Shown in pieces: positions 15,358-24,244 of a stretch of 64,000 nucleotides of DNA; the first letter of the stretch is position 1, and each line of letters begins with the position of its first letter. A program made the position numbers and the translations under genes. The DNA comes from Brachybacterium sp. UMB0905 (GTDB lineage: Bacteria > Actinomycetota > Actinomycetes > Actinomycetales > Dermabacteraceae): assembly GCF_002871795.1 (NCBI RefSeq), contig NZ_PNHL01000002.1:118232-182231 (forward strand). The letters run 5' to 3'. Below the pieces are notes generated by a model. The model did no database searches and was not told where the DNA came from. It saw only the letters and a list, made by a program, of their open reading frames with translations.

Positions 15358-17400
15358 TCACTGCGCGGTTGCGGGCACCTCATACGTCAGTCCGTGCCCC
15401 AGCTGGTACCGGTTCCCGTTGGCGTCCTCGTACACGTAGGGCCGCCCGTCCATGTGCTGCTCCTTCGCGTACCCGGGCACGTCATTGGGGGAGGCGCAGC
15501 GGCCCTGCTCGTCGACGGCGATCGCGGCGGCGCTGATCGGGAAGGTGATCGGCAGCTTCCCCGTCGGCGCGAACTCGCCGAGGATCGCGTCGACCATCAC
15601 GCCGTAGTCCGTCTCGAAGCCCACCAGCAGCGCATCCGCGAGTGGCTCCACACCGTCCAACAGCCACGGGAACAGCGCATTCAGCCCCACCACAAGGGTG
15701 TCCACATGCTCGCGAATGTCGCGGACCTTCGCGATGTCCACATCGGAGTGGTCATCGATCGACAGGTCCCCGATGCCCACGTACTCGAAGTAGGAGCCGA
15801 TGAACGGGCGTAGCAGCACAATCGCGACGTCCGCGCCGCGGTAGTCGGTGGTGAAGTCGATGTCGGGGTGCTCGTCCGCGATGCGCCGACGCAGCGCATC
15901 CAGCTGCCGCACCGTGGTGCCGGTGGCGAACAGCTCCAGGTACACCCGCTTGCCCTGCAGGGCGGTCGGGGAAAGCGGCAGCAGGTCGTCGTGGTTCTTC
16001 GCGAGCACCACGGAGCGGCGGTGCGCATCCTGCGCTGCGGCGACGGCTTCAGGGTTCTGCACCACGCGATCCGCGGCCTCGACGTCCACGTACGGATCCT
16101 CGAACAGCCCCAGCGCGAACAGTTCGGTCAGCAGCAGCGTCGCCGCCTCGTCCAGGCGCTCGGCGGTGAAGTGCCCGTGCAGGTAGGCCTCCCGCACCGA
16201 GGCGATGTCGTTGGTGTCGGCGAACATGTCGGTGCCGGCCATGACGCCCTTGCCCACCCGCTCGGCGGTGGTGAGCTCTTCGACGCCCCAGGCCATCTTC
16301 GAAAGCACCCCGGAATCGGAGTTGATGTAGCCGCGGTGCCCCATCTGACGCAGCAGACGCAGGACCTCGGCGTTGAAGCCGAAACCCACCTGCTCAAACT
16401 CGGTGAGCCGCCCCTGCGGGGTATGGGACTTCTCCGCCGACGGGATCGCGTAGTACGGCATGATCGAGGAGACCCGCGCATCGATCGCCGCCTGGAACGG
16501 CGGCAGGTGGTACTTCTCGAGCGACCCCGCCGTGGGGTAGATGTTGAAACGCCCCTCCGCGTAATGCGGATCAGTGCCGTTCTCCCGGGACCCGCCACCG
16601 GGGAAATGCTTCACCGTCAGGGCGACGCCGTCCCGCTCGAGCCCGTCGGCCCCCTGGAACCCGCGCACCAGCGTACCGATCGCATCGGCCACGAACTGCG
16701 GGTCCTCACCGAGGGTGCCCTGGCCGCGGAACCAGCGCGGGTCGGTGAGCACATCGGCCATGTACATGTAGCCCTTGCGCAGCCCGGTGCCGCGCCATTC
16801 TGCGCGCGAATGCGCCGCAAAGGATTCGATGACCTCGAGCGAGCCAGTCGCTGCGAGCCCGAGGGTGCCCGGCCACTGCGTGAACGGCTGATCCTCCGCA
16901 GTGCCGCCCATCTTGAAGCCGCCCGCCTCATTCTTCGAGTTCGCCGCCACGATCACGGGAATCCCCCAGCGGGTGCCCTCAGCCACCTCGTTCATCGCAT
17001 TGACCCAGGTGGCAATCCGTGCGCCGGTGGGCTCTTCGCGCATGATGAAGTGCCGGATGTGCAGGTCCTCGATCATCTCGCTGGTGCCTTCGAAAGGTAG
17101 GCGGGCACTCGTGTGCGGGTCGACCTTCACCGGCAGGTACTGCTCATCCAGGGCGCCGTCATGGCTGGTGAGAGTCTTGTCGTGCTGAGAGATACCCATC
17201 GGCCGCGAGGTGATGACCATCAGGCCAATCTTCTCCTGCGGTGACATGCGCGCTACCAGGTCTGCGGCGCGCTCGGCGGGGGAGAGACGCCAGTCCTCAT
17301 ATGGCGTGAGCTGGCCGTCGCCGTCGAGGTCGCGGAACCGCAGGCCATCCACCTCAATGATGTCCTTCACCCTGCTGGACAGGGGTGGCTGCTGCTGCAT
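15358..17400 (-). CDS. Glycoside hydrolase family 3 protein (beta-glucosidase-like)
   Basis: 680 residues from the ATG at 17400 (MQQQPPLS), which has GAGGA about 7 nt upstream; an ATG 33 codons earlier lacks a site. The N-terminal (alpha/beta)8 domain contains KHFPGGGSRENGTDPHY and the nucleophile region GYINSDSGVLSKMAWG (Asp of SDSG). The GH3 C-terminal domain follows, ending in the typical GHGLTYE. An EF-hand-like loop DLDGDGQLTPYED sits near the N-terminus, which is unusual placement. No signal peptide is seen, so the enzyme should be cytosolic and act on imported oligosaccharides; the exact substrate is unknown. It is monocistronic and has a tandem repeat 67 bp upstream that may be regulatory. 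Confidence 0.9.
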   Translation of the reverse strand: MQQQPPLSSRVKDIIEVDGLRFRDLDGDGQLTPYEDWRLSPAERAADLVARMSPQEKIGLMVITSRPMGISQHDKTLTSHDGALDEQYLPVKVDPHTSARLPFEGTSEMIEDLHIRHFIMREEPTGARIATWVNAMNEVAEGTRWGIPVIVAANSKNEAGGFKMGGTAEDQPFTQWPGTLGLAATGSLEVIESFAAHSRAEWRGTGLRKGYMYMADVLTDPRWFRGQGTLGEDPQFVADAIGTLVRGFQGADGLERDGVALTVKHFPGGGSRENGTDPHYAEGRFNIYPTAGSLEKYHLPPFQAAIDARVSSIMPYYAIPSAEKSHTPQGRLTEFEQVGFGFNAEVLRLLRQMGHRGYINSDSGVLSKMAWGVEELTTAERVGKGVMAGTDMFADTNDIASVREAYLHGHFTAERLDEAATLLLTELFALGLFEDPYVDVEAADRVVQNPEAVAAAQDAHRRSVVLAKNHDDLLPLSPTALQGKRVYLELFATGTTVRQLDALRRRIADEHPDIDFTTDYRGADVAIVLLRPFIGSYFEYVGIGDLSIDDHSDVDIAKVRDIREHVDTLVVGLNALFPWLLDGVEPLADALLVGFETDYGVMVDAILGEFAPTGKLPITFPISAAAIAVDEQGRCASPNDVPGYAKEQHMDGRPYVYEDANGNRYQLGHGLTYEVPATAQ

Positions 17401-17467
17401 CGTCGTCCTCCTCGGATCCGTGGTGGGCGGGGGCTCCCCGCTGCTGCTCGCGGTCTCGCAAGGTGCC

Positions 17468-17505
17468 GCGTGGGATCCAACCCTGCGCGTGGGATCCAAC
17501 TCTGC
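17468..17505 (-). repeat. Two-copy 19-bp direct repeat upstream of the GH3 gene
   Basis: GCGTGGGATCCAACCCTGC at 17468-17486 is followed directly by GCGTGGGATCCAACTCTGC at 17487-17505, one mismatch in 19. Each copy contains the palindrome GGATCC. It lies in the ~290 bp spacer between the GH3 gene and hrpA and could be a paired operator or simply a tandem duplication. Confidence 0.75.
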
Positions 17506-17687
17506 GGGTCACGGTAGCTACCCGGCGCCTTGTGCCCCCCATTCTTGCCCGACGTTGCCCAGGTGGGTGGGGGAGAGGGGGCTCAGTGGGACCTCGCGAG
17601 GGTCTCACCGACGCTGCGCGGTTCGCCGCCGCCCTCGGCGGATAACCCCGCGACGCCGCCCGCGGCCCCACGTACCATGGGCCCGCC

Positions 17688-20600
17688 ATGACCACGCCCC
17701 CCACCGCCCCGGACCCCGCCGCGGGCGCCGAGGCCACCAGCCCCGGCCCCCCGCGCATCACCTACCCCATGGACCTGCCGGTCTCCGAGCATCGTGAGGA
17801 GATCCTCGAAGCACTGCGCGAGAATCAGGTCGTCGTCATCGCCGGCGCCACCGGTTCCGGCAAGACCACGCAGATCCCCAAGATGCTGCTCGAGCTGGGG
17901 TTCGGTCGCGGCGGGAAGCTCATCGGCCACACGCAGCCGCGGCGCATCGCGGCCCGCTCCGTCGCCTCCCGCATCGCCTCCGAGCTCGGCGAGAAGCTGG
18001 GGGAGGGGACCGTCGGCTACCAGGTGCGTTTCACCCGCGAGACCTCCCGCGGCACCCGGCTGAAGCTCATGACCGACGGCATCCTGCTCGCCGAGATCGG
18101 CCGTGACCGCCTCCTGAAGCGCTACGACGCGATCATCATCGACGAGGCCCACGAGCGGTCCCTGAACATCGACGTGATCCTCGGCTACCTCAAACAGATC
18201 CTGCAGCAGCGCCCCGACCTCAAGGTGGTCATCACCTCCGCCACGATCGACCCCGAGCGCTTCGCCCAGCACTTCGCCACCCGCCTGCCCTCCGGCGAGG
18301 AGCGCCCCGCCCCGATCATCGAGGTCTCCGGCCGCACCTATCCCGTCGAGATCCGCTACCGGCCGCTCGTGCTCGAACCAGAGGTGGACGAGGACGATGA
18401 GCTCGAGAACATCCACTCGATCGAACGCGACCTCACCCAGGCCATCACTGACGCCGTCGACGAACTCGCCGCCGAAGGCCCCGGCGACATGCTCGTGTTC
18501 CTGCCCGGCGAACGGGAAATCCGCGAGATCTCCGATGCGCTCACCGCGCACCTCAGCCGCGGCACCCGCGGGCGCAGCGCCCTGCCGGTGGAAGTGCTGC
18601 CGCTGTTCGGCCGCCTCTCCGCCCAGGACCAGCAGAAGATCTTCTCCCCGCCCAAAGCCGGCACCTACCGTCGGATCATCCTGTCCACCAACGTGGCCGA
18701 GACCTCCCTGACCGTCCCCGGCATCACCTACGTCATCGACTCCGGGCTCGCGCGCATCTCCCGCTACTCCCAGCGCACCAAGGTGCAGCGTCTGCCGATC
18801 GAGCCGATCTCCCAGGCCAGCGCGAACCAGCGCTCGGGCCGTTCCGGACGCCTCGCCCCCGGTATCGCGATCCGCCTCTATTCCGAGGAAGACTTCGCCT
18901 CCCGCCCCGAGTTCACCGAACCGGAGATCCTACGCACCTCGCTCGCCTCCGTGGTGCTGCTGATGACCTCGCTGGGGCTCGGGGACGTGGAGTCCTTCCC
19001 CTTCGTCGAACCCCCGGCCTCCCGCGCCATCACCGACGGGGTGCGGCTGCTCGATGAGCTCGGCGCCATCGAGAACGCCCCCGATGAGCCCGGCGGGCGG
19101 CGGCTGACCCGCGTGGGCCGCACCCTGGCCCGCTTTCCCCTGGACCCGCGCATGGCCCGGATGCTCATCGAGGCTGACCGCCTCGGCGCCCTGAGGGAGG
19201 TTCTCGTCATCGTCGCAGCCCTGTCCATCCAGGATCCGCGCGAGCGGCCCCTCGGCCAGGAGCAGCAGGCCAAGGAGAAGCACAAGCGGTTCGAGGACGA
19301 CACCAGCGACTTCATCACCCTGTGGAACCTGTGGACCCACCTCCAGCAGCGCCGCAAGGACCTCTCCTCCTCCGCGTTCCGCCGCGAGGTCCGCTCCGAA
19401 TACCTGCACTACCTGCGGATCCGCGAGTGGTGGGATCTGCATGCGCAGCTGCGGGAGATGGCGGGGGACGTGGGGCTGTCCGCGAATGACACGCCCGCCT
19501 CCCCACAGGCGATCCACCAGGCACTGCTGGCCGGACTGCTCAGCCACGTCGGCCTGTACGAAGAGCGCCACCGCGAATACGCCGGAGCGCGCGGCGCCCG
19601 CTTCGCCCTCTGGCCCGGTTCCGCCCTCGCCAAGAAGCGTCCCGACTATGTGATGGTCGCTGAGCTCGTGGAGACCTCCCGACTGTGGGGCCGCGTCGCC
19701 GCCCTCATCGACCCGGCCTGGGCGGAGGAGATCGGCGCCCATGTGGTCAGGCGCTCCTACTCCGCGCCGCACTGGTCCTCTAAACGCGCCTCCGCCATGG
19801 CGCATGAAAAGGTCACCCTGTACGGCGTGCCGATCGTCGCCGACCGCGTGGTGGGCTACGGGCGCGTGGACCCCGAGACGGCCCGCGACATCTTCCTCCA
19901 GCATGCCCTCGTCGAGGGGGACTGGCGCACCCGCCACCACTTCTTCCGCGACAACCGCGCCCTCATCGAGCAGCTGCAGGAGCTCGAGGCCAAGACCCGT
20001 CGGCGTGACCTGCTGATCTCCGATGACCAGCTGTTCTCCTTCTATGACGAGCGCATCCCCCACAAGGTCGTCTCCGCCCGCCACTTCGATTCTTGGTGGA
20101 AGAAGCAGCGGCACCAGACCCCGGATCTGCTCACCCTGACTGAGCAGGACCTCATGGCGGCCGATGAGGGAGTCGCAGCCCAGATCGCGGCTGATTTCCC
20201 CGACACCTGGGTGCAGGGGGACATCACGTTGCCGCTCGCCTACTCCTTCGGGGACATCGGCGCGCAGGGCCGTGAGGGTGTGACGGCCACGGTGCCGCTC
20301 GCGGTGCTGAACCGCCTTTCGCCGCGCGGCTTCGACTGGCTGGTGCCTGGCATGCGCGAGGAGCTGATCACCGAGCTGATCCGCTCCCTGCCCAAACCGA
20401 TCCGACGCCACCTCGTCCCCGCCCCCGAGCGCGCCAAGGCCGTCGCCGCCACCCTCCACGATGAAGATCCCGACGGCGGTGAACCGTTCCTCGAGGCCGT
20501 GGCCGATGAACTCGTGGCCCTCCCGGGTGTACCCGATGACCTGCCGCTGTACGGCCCCGAGTTCGACCTCGCGAAACTGCCCGCCCACCTGCGCATGCAC

Positions 20601-21596
20601 TTCCGGGTGGTGGACGGGAAGGGCCGCCAGGTCGGCGCCGGCGATGACCTCGAAGCACTCAAGGGCAGGCTCAAGCAGCGGGTGGACGCCTCGGTCACCT
20701 CCCAGGCGGAGGACCTCACGCGTCGTGACCTGCCCGGCTTCCCCGAGCAGGGTGTGCCAAGGGTGCATGAGTCCCGGGTCGGAGGGCTGAAGGTCACCGG
20801 GTATCCGGCACTCGTGGCCCGCCGCGGGAAGGACGGTCAGCTGGAGCGGGTGGACCTTGCCGTGCTCGCCACCGCGGATGAGCAGCATCTCGCCCACCGC
20901 GAGGGCGTGATCGCCCTGCTGGACCGAGACCTCGGGGCGGACCTCGGGCGGGTGCTGCAGGCCCTGCCGAATCCCACCAAGCTCGCCGTGGCCGGCTCTG
21001 ATTACTCCTCCACCGCCGCGCTGCTGGCCGATGCCTCCCGCGCCGCGACCGTGCACCTGGCCGGGGACGCGCAGGTGCGCACCCGCGCGGACTACGACGC
21101 CCTGCTGGCCAGCGTGCGGGAGCGGCACGACGAGGTCGCGGCGCAGGCTGTGAAGGACGCTGCGGCCGCGCTCGCCGTCAACGCAAAGCTGCACAAGGAG
21201 CTCTCCCGCTCTACGTCGCTTGCGATCCTCTCCCACCTCACCCAGATCCGGGAGCATGCGGCATCACTGCTGGGAGAGGGATTCATCTCCCGCGTGGGCG
21301 TGGAGCATCTGGGGGATCTGCCGCGCTACCTCGAGGCAGACCGGCTGCGCCTGCAGAAGCTGCCGGAGAACCCGCAGCGCGATGAGCGGCTCGCCTGGGA
21401 GGTTGCGGATCTCGAGCAGTACTGGGCGAGCGTGCGCGCGAAGCTCTCGCCGCGGCGCCGCGCGGAGGCGGATGCCCAAGCGATCGACTGGAAGCTGGAG
21501 GAGCTGCGGGTGAGCCTGTTCGCCCAGACCCTCGGCACCGCGCAGACCGTCTCCGACACCCGGATCCGCAAGGCCATCGCCGCGCTGACCGCCTGA
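17688..21596 (+). CDS. hrpA: ATP-dependent RNA helicase HrpA (DEAH family)
   Basis: A 1302-residue DEAH-box helicase of normal HrpA length. Motif I is GATGSGKTT at about residues 53-61, motif II is DEAH in IIIDEAHERSLNID, motif III is SATID, and QRSGRSGR provides the motif VI Arg residues. The helicase-associated (HA2) and OB-fold regions follow, then the long C-terminal DUF3418 part. It unwinds or remodels RNA, and bacterial homologues are linked to rescue of stalled or collided ribosomes. The ATG at 17688 is 9 nt after TACCAT, with no ribosome-binding site, suggesting a leaderless transcript. It stands alone, with 341 bp of non-coding DNA after it. Confidence 0.95.
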   Translation: MTTPPTAPDPAAGAEATSPGPPRITYPMDLPVSEHREEILEALRENQVVVIAGATGSGKTTQIPKMLLELGFGRGGKLIGHTQPRRIAARSVASRIASELGEKLGEGTVGYQVRFTRETSRGTRLKLMTDGILLAEIGRDRLLKRYDAIIIDEAHERSLNIDVILGYLKQILQQRPDLKVVITSATIDPERFAQHFATRLPSGEERPAPIIEVSGRTYPVEIRYRPLVLEPEVDEDDELENIHSIERDLTQAITDAVDELAAEGPGDMLVFLPGEREIREISDALTAHLSRGTRGRSALPVEVLPLFGRLSAQDQQKIFSPPKAGTYRRIILSTNVAETSLTVPGITYVIDSGLARISRYSQRTKVQRLPIEPISQASANQRSGRSGRLAPGIAIRLYSEEDFASRPEFTEPEILRTSLASVVLLMTSLGLGDVESFPFVEPPASRAITDGVRLLDELGAIENAPDEPGGRRLTRVGRTLARFPLDPRMARMLIEADRLGALREVLVIVAALSIQDPRERPLGQEQQAKEKHKRFEDDTSDFITLWNLWTHLQQRRKDLSSSAFRREVRSEYLHYLRIREWWDLHAQLREMAGDVGLSANDTPASPQAIHQALLAGLLSHVGLYEERHREYAGARGARFALWPGSALAKKRPDYVMVAELVETSRLWGRVAALIDPAWAEEIGAHVVRRSYSAPHWSSKRASAMAHEKVTLYGVPIVADRVVGYGRVDPETARDIFLQHALVEGDWRTRHHFFRDNRALIEQLQELEAKTRRRDLLISDDQLFSFYDERIPHKVVSARHFDSWWKKQRHQTPDLLTLTEQDLMAADEGVAAQIAADFPDTWVQGDITLPLAYSFGDIGAQGREGVTATVPLAVLNRLSPRGFDWLVPGMREELITELIRSLPKPIRRHLVPAPERAKAVAATLHDEDPDGGEPFLEAVADELVALPGVPDDLPLYGPEFDLAKLPAHLRMHFRVVDGKGRQVGAGDDLEALKGRLKQRVDASVTSQAEDLTRRDLPGFPEQGVPRVHESRVGGLKVTGYPALVARRGKDGQLERVDLAVLATADEQHLAHREGVIALLDRDLGADLGRVLQALPNPTKLAVAGSDYSSTAALLADASRAATVHLAGDAQVRTRADYDALLASVRERHDEVAAQAVKDAAAALAVNAKLHKELSRSTSLAILSHLTQIREHAASLLGEGFISRVGVEHLGDLPRYLEADRLRLQKLPENPQRDERLAWEVADLEQYWASVRAKLSPRRRAEADAQAIDWKLEELRVSLFAQTLGTAQTVSDTRIRKAIAALTA

Positions 21597-21682
21597 AGCG
21601 GTGCAGTCTGGGCCCGGGACCGCAGGCAGGGCGTCAGGGCTGTCCAGCGGGTGGACAGCGCGGGATTGGGCAGATTTTTGCA

Positions 21683-21888
21683 TGGCACCTCTGGCCGAGC
21701 CCCTCGAAAGTGCCACCCCATATCCCGCTGTGCCGGGCAGGCGACAGCTGACCGGGGCCGATGCCGCACACCGCTTACGACCCACTGCATCCGAGCGCGT
21801 CATGCCCTGGTCAAGAGCGCGGCGGACGCCCCGGGAGGTGGCACGAAAGTGCCATCCACAGCTCCGTCGGCCCTGATTACGGTGGCAC
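21683..21888 (+). promoter_or_regulatory. TGGCAC/GTGCCA motif cluster upstream of a secreted protein gene
   Basis: The non-coding stretch 21597-21937 contains TGGCAC at 21683, 21839 and 21883, and GTGCCA at 21710 and 21849. The 21839-21854 pair forms an inverted repeat TGGCAC-GAAA-GTGCCA, and CGAAAGTGCCA recurs at 21705 and 21845. This looks like a multi-site operator for the Tat-exported protein gene starting at 21938. The regulator is unknown. Confidence 0.4.
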
Positions 21889-21937
21889 GCGCCCCCTTCC
21901 CCGGGCCCCGACCATCGTCCCCTGCCATGAGGAACCC

Positions 21938-22555
21938 ATGCCCACGCACCGCGTACTTTCGGCCCGCACCCCGTCCGTCTCCCGCCGTGGCCTCCTCCTC
22001 GCCAGCGCCTTCGGCGCCGCGGGGCTGACCACCGCCGCCTCTCTCGCCCCCGCCCGCGCCGCCGGTGAGGTGTGGACCGAGGAGTTCATGACCCGCCCTG
22101 AGACGGTCGAGGGCTTCGACGTCAACGCCATGACCGACTGGCAGGTGGAGAACGCGAAGTTCATCATCGCCCGCTGCGCCGGCCATGGCTTCGGCATCGA
22201 GGGCACGAAGATCACGCTCGCCACCGCGATCGTGGAGTCCTGGCTGTACAACTATGAGCCGGCCGTGGACCACGATTCCGGTGGCCTGTTCCAGCAGCGC
22301 CCCTCCATGAGCTGGGGCAGCTATGAGCAGGTGCGCCACAAGAAGCTCGCGATCGACGCGTTCCTGGGCCTGGGCCCGCACACCTCGAACCCGGGTCTGC
22401 TGCAGCTGCAGCCCTACTACAAGGAGTGGGATCCGGGTGCCGCCGCGCAGGCCGTCCAGCGTTCCGCCCACCCCGAACGCTACGGGCAGCAGATGGGCGC
22501 CGCGCAGATCATCTGGGACCGCTACGCCCCCGATGTGGACCCGTTCACCGGCTGA
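21938..22555 (+). CDS. Tat-exported lysozyme/transglycosylase-like protein
   Basis: 205 residues from the ATG at 21938, preceded by GAGGA at 6 nt. The N-terminus has a twin-arginine signal (SRRGLLLASAFGAAGL...ARA), so it is exported folded. The mature part contains TKITLATAIVESWLYNYEP and DHDSGGLFQQRPSMSWGSYEQV, closely resembling the catalytic-Glu plus DSxGLFQQRPSxxWG motifs of small actinobacterial lytic-transglycosylase-like domains. Glu in VESW is the candidate catalytic residue. It probably cleaves glycan strands or acts in wall remodelling; activity is inferred from the fold motif only. An upstream cluster of TGGCAC motifs suggests regulated expression. Confidence 0.78.
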   Translation: MPTHRVLSARTPSVSRRGLLLASAFGAAGLTTAASLAPARAAGEVWTEEFMTRPETVEGFDVNAMTDWQVENAKFIIARCAGHGFGIEGTKITLATAIVESWLYNYEPAVDHDSGGLFQQRPSMSWGSYEQVRHKKLAIDAFLGLGPHTSNPGLLQLQPYYKEWDPGAAAQAVQRSAHPERYGQQMGAAQIIWDRYAPDVDPFTG

Positions 22556-22567
22556 TTCCTGTCCCGC

Positions 22568-22611
22568 CAGCGCCGGCGCGCTCCGCCTCGGGCGGAACCG
22601 CGTCGGCGCTG
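22568..22611 (+). terminator. Possible terminator after the Tat-exported protein gene
   Basis: CAGCGCCG at 22568-22575 pairs with CGGCGCTG at 22604-22611; inside the loop TCCGCC and GGGCGGA can form a second hairpin. It starts 13 nt after the stop codon. There is no clear U tract, so efficiency is uncertain. Confidence 0.45.
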
Positions 22612-22698
22612 TCATATGTCTCGTGAGGCGGACAACACCTCGATAACGGGGCGGGGAAACGCGGCGAGCCCTTCGCGCCGATGGCTACGCTGTGCCCC

Positions 22699-24156
22699 AT
22701 GTCACCGATGCCATCCGTGAGCTACTCCATCACCATCCGCCTCGAGTTCGCCGCCCGCTCGGCGACCGTCAGCGACATCACCTCCCATATCGAGAGCCAC
22801 GGGGCCACCGTCACGGCACTGGACGTCTCCGCCTCCGGTCCGGAGCGCATGCGGGCGGACATCACCGTCCTGACCGCCGGCCACGACCACGCGATGGAGG
22901 TCGTCGAGGACCTCAAGAGCTTCGAAGGCGTCGAGCTCGGCAAGGTCTCCGACCGCACCTTCCTCGCCCACCTCGGCGGCAAGCTGAAGGTTGAGCCGAA
23001 GGTGCCGATCCGCCACCGCGATGACCTCTCGATGGTCTACACCCCGGGCGTGGCCCGCGTCGTGAGGGCTATCGCCGACAACCCCGAGGACGCCCGGCGC
23101 CTGACCATCAAGCGCAACACCGTCGCCGTGGTCACCGATGGCACCGCGATCCTGGGCCTGGGGGACCTGGGGCCGCTCGCAGCGATGCCCGTCATGGAGG
23201 GCAAGGCCGCCCTGTTCAAGCGCTTCGCAGACATCGACGCGTTCCCCATCTGCCTGGACGCCCACTCGGTGGAGGACATCGTCGCGCACGTCAAGGCGAT
23301 CGCCCCGGTCTTCGCCGGCATCAACCTTGAGGACATCTCCGCCCCGCGCTGCTTCGAGATCGAGGATCGCCTGCGCGAGGAGCTGGACATCCCGGTCTTC
23401 CATGACGACCAGCACGGCACCGCGATCGTGGTCGTCGCGGCGCTGCGCAACGCCCTGCGCGTGGTGGGCAAGCAGATCGAGACCGCCCGCATCGTCCTGT
23501 CGGGCGCCGGCGCGGCGGGCACGGCGATCCTGCGCCTGCTGCGTGCGGCCGGGGCCCGCGACATCGTGGTCACCGACATCGACGGCATCGTGCACGAGAA
23601 CCGGCCGGGCCTGTCCGGTCGCCTGCCCTGGATCGCCGAGATCACCAACCCCCGCGGCCTCACCGGCACCCTGCGCGACGCCGTCGCAGGGGCGGATGTC
23701 TTCATCGGCGTCAGCGCTGGGAACATCCTCTCCGCCGCGGATGTGGAGACCATGGCCGAGCGGTCGATTGTGTTCGCAATGGCCAACCCCACCCCGGAGA
23801 TCGATCCCGCCGAGGCAGTGAAGCACGCGGAGGTTGTGGCCACCGGCCGCTCTGACTTCGCCAACCAGATCAACAATGTGCTGGCCTTCCCCGGCGTGTT
23901 CCGGGGGCTGCTGGATGCCCGCGCCTCCCACGTCAGCGACCGGATGCTGCTGGCCGCAGCGCGCGCACTGTCCGACGTGGTGACGCCCGAGGAGCTCAAC
24001 CCCACCTACATCGTCCCCAGCGTCTTCAACGAGAAGGTCACCACCGCCGTGGCGAGCGCCGTGGAACAGGTGGCGCGCGAGGAAGCCGGGACGGTGGACA
24101 CGATCACCGGGGCGATCCAGGCGATCAACGCCGACGAAATCCGCTACGACGGCTGA
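22699..24156 (+). CDS. NAD-dependent malic enzyme with N-terminal ACT-like domain
   Basis: 485 residues from the ATG at 22699; other in-frame ATGs lie at 22681 and 22708. TACGCT (22686-22691) is 7 nt upstream, fitting a leaderless mRNA. Residues ~8-85 form an ACT-like regulatory domain ([18 protein letters not shown]). The catalytic part follows: [42 protein letters not shown], and the Rossmann motif GAGAAGTAI, ending with [10 protein letters not shown]. It converts malate to pyruvate and CO2, linking the TCA cycle to pyruvate. The ACT domain suggests allosteric control by a small metabolite. Three 23-bp-spaced repeats directly follow the stop. Confidence 0.94.
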   Translation: MSPMPSVSYSITIRLEFAARSATVSDITSHIESHGATVTALDVSASGPERMRADITVLTAGHDHAMEVVEDLKSFEGVELGKVSDRTFLAHLGGKLKVEPKVPIRHRDDLSMVYTPGVARVVRAIADNPEDARRLTIKRNTVAVVTDGTAILGLGDLGPLAAMPVMEGKAALFKRFADIDAFPICLDAHSVEDIVAHVKAIAPVFAGINLEDISAPRCFEIEDRLREELDIPVFHDDQHGTAIVVVAALRNALRVVGKQIETARIVLSGAGAAGTAILRLLRAAGARDIVVTDIDGIVHENRPGLSGRLPWIAEITNPRGLTGTLRDAVAGADVFIGVSAGNILSAADVETMAERSIVFAMANPTPEIDPAEAVKHAEVVATGRSDFANQINNVLAFPGVFRGLLDARASHVSDRMLLAAARALSDVVTPEELNPTYIVPSVFNEKVTTAVASAVEQVAREEAGTVDTITGAIQAINADEIRYDG

Positions 24157-24161
24157 GGCTG

Positions 24162-24222
24162 ACGGAGCCTCGCGGGGCTGTCGAACGGAGCCTCGCGGGC
24201 CCGAGCGACGGAGCCTCGCGGG
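24162..24222. repeat. Three-copy direct repeat with 23-bp period
   Basis: ACGGAGCCTCGCGGG occurs identically at 24162, 24185 and 24208. The array fills the short convergent spacer between the malic enzyme stop (24156) and the serine hydrolase stop (24245). It is not an inverted repeat, so it does not look like a simple terminator. Confidence 0.85.
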
Positions 24223-24244
24223 TCCGCGCGATGGTGCCAGCTGC

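Noticed and set aside
18930..21257. A 775-codon minus-strand open frame opposite hrpA
   Set aside because: hrpA carries all DEAH motifs and the C-terminal region on the plus strand; the antisense frame has no recognisable domain.
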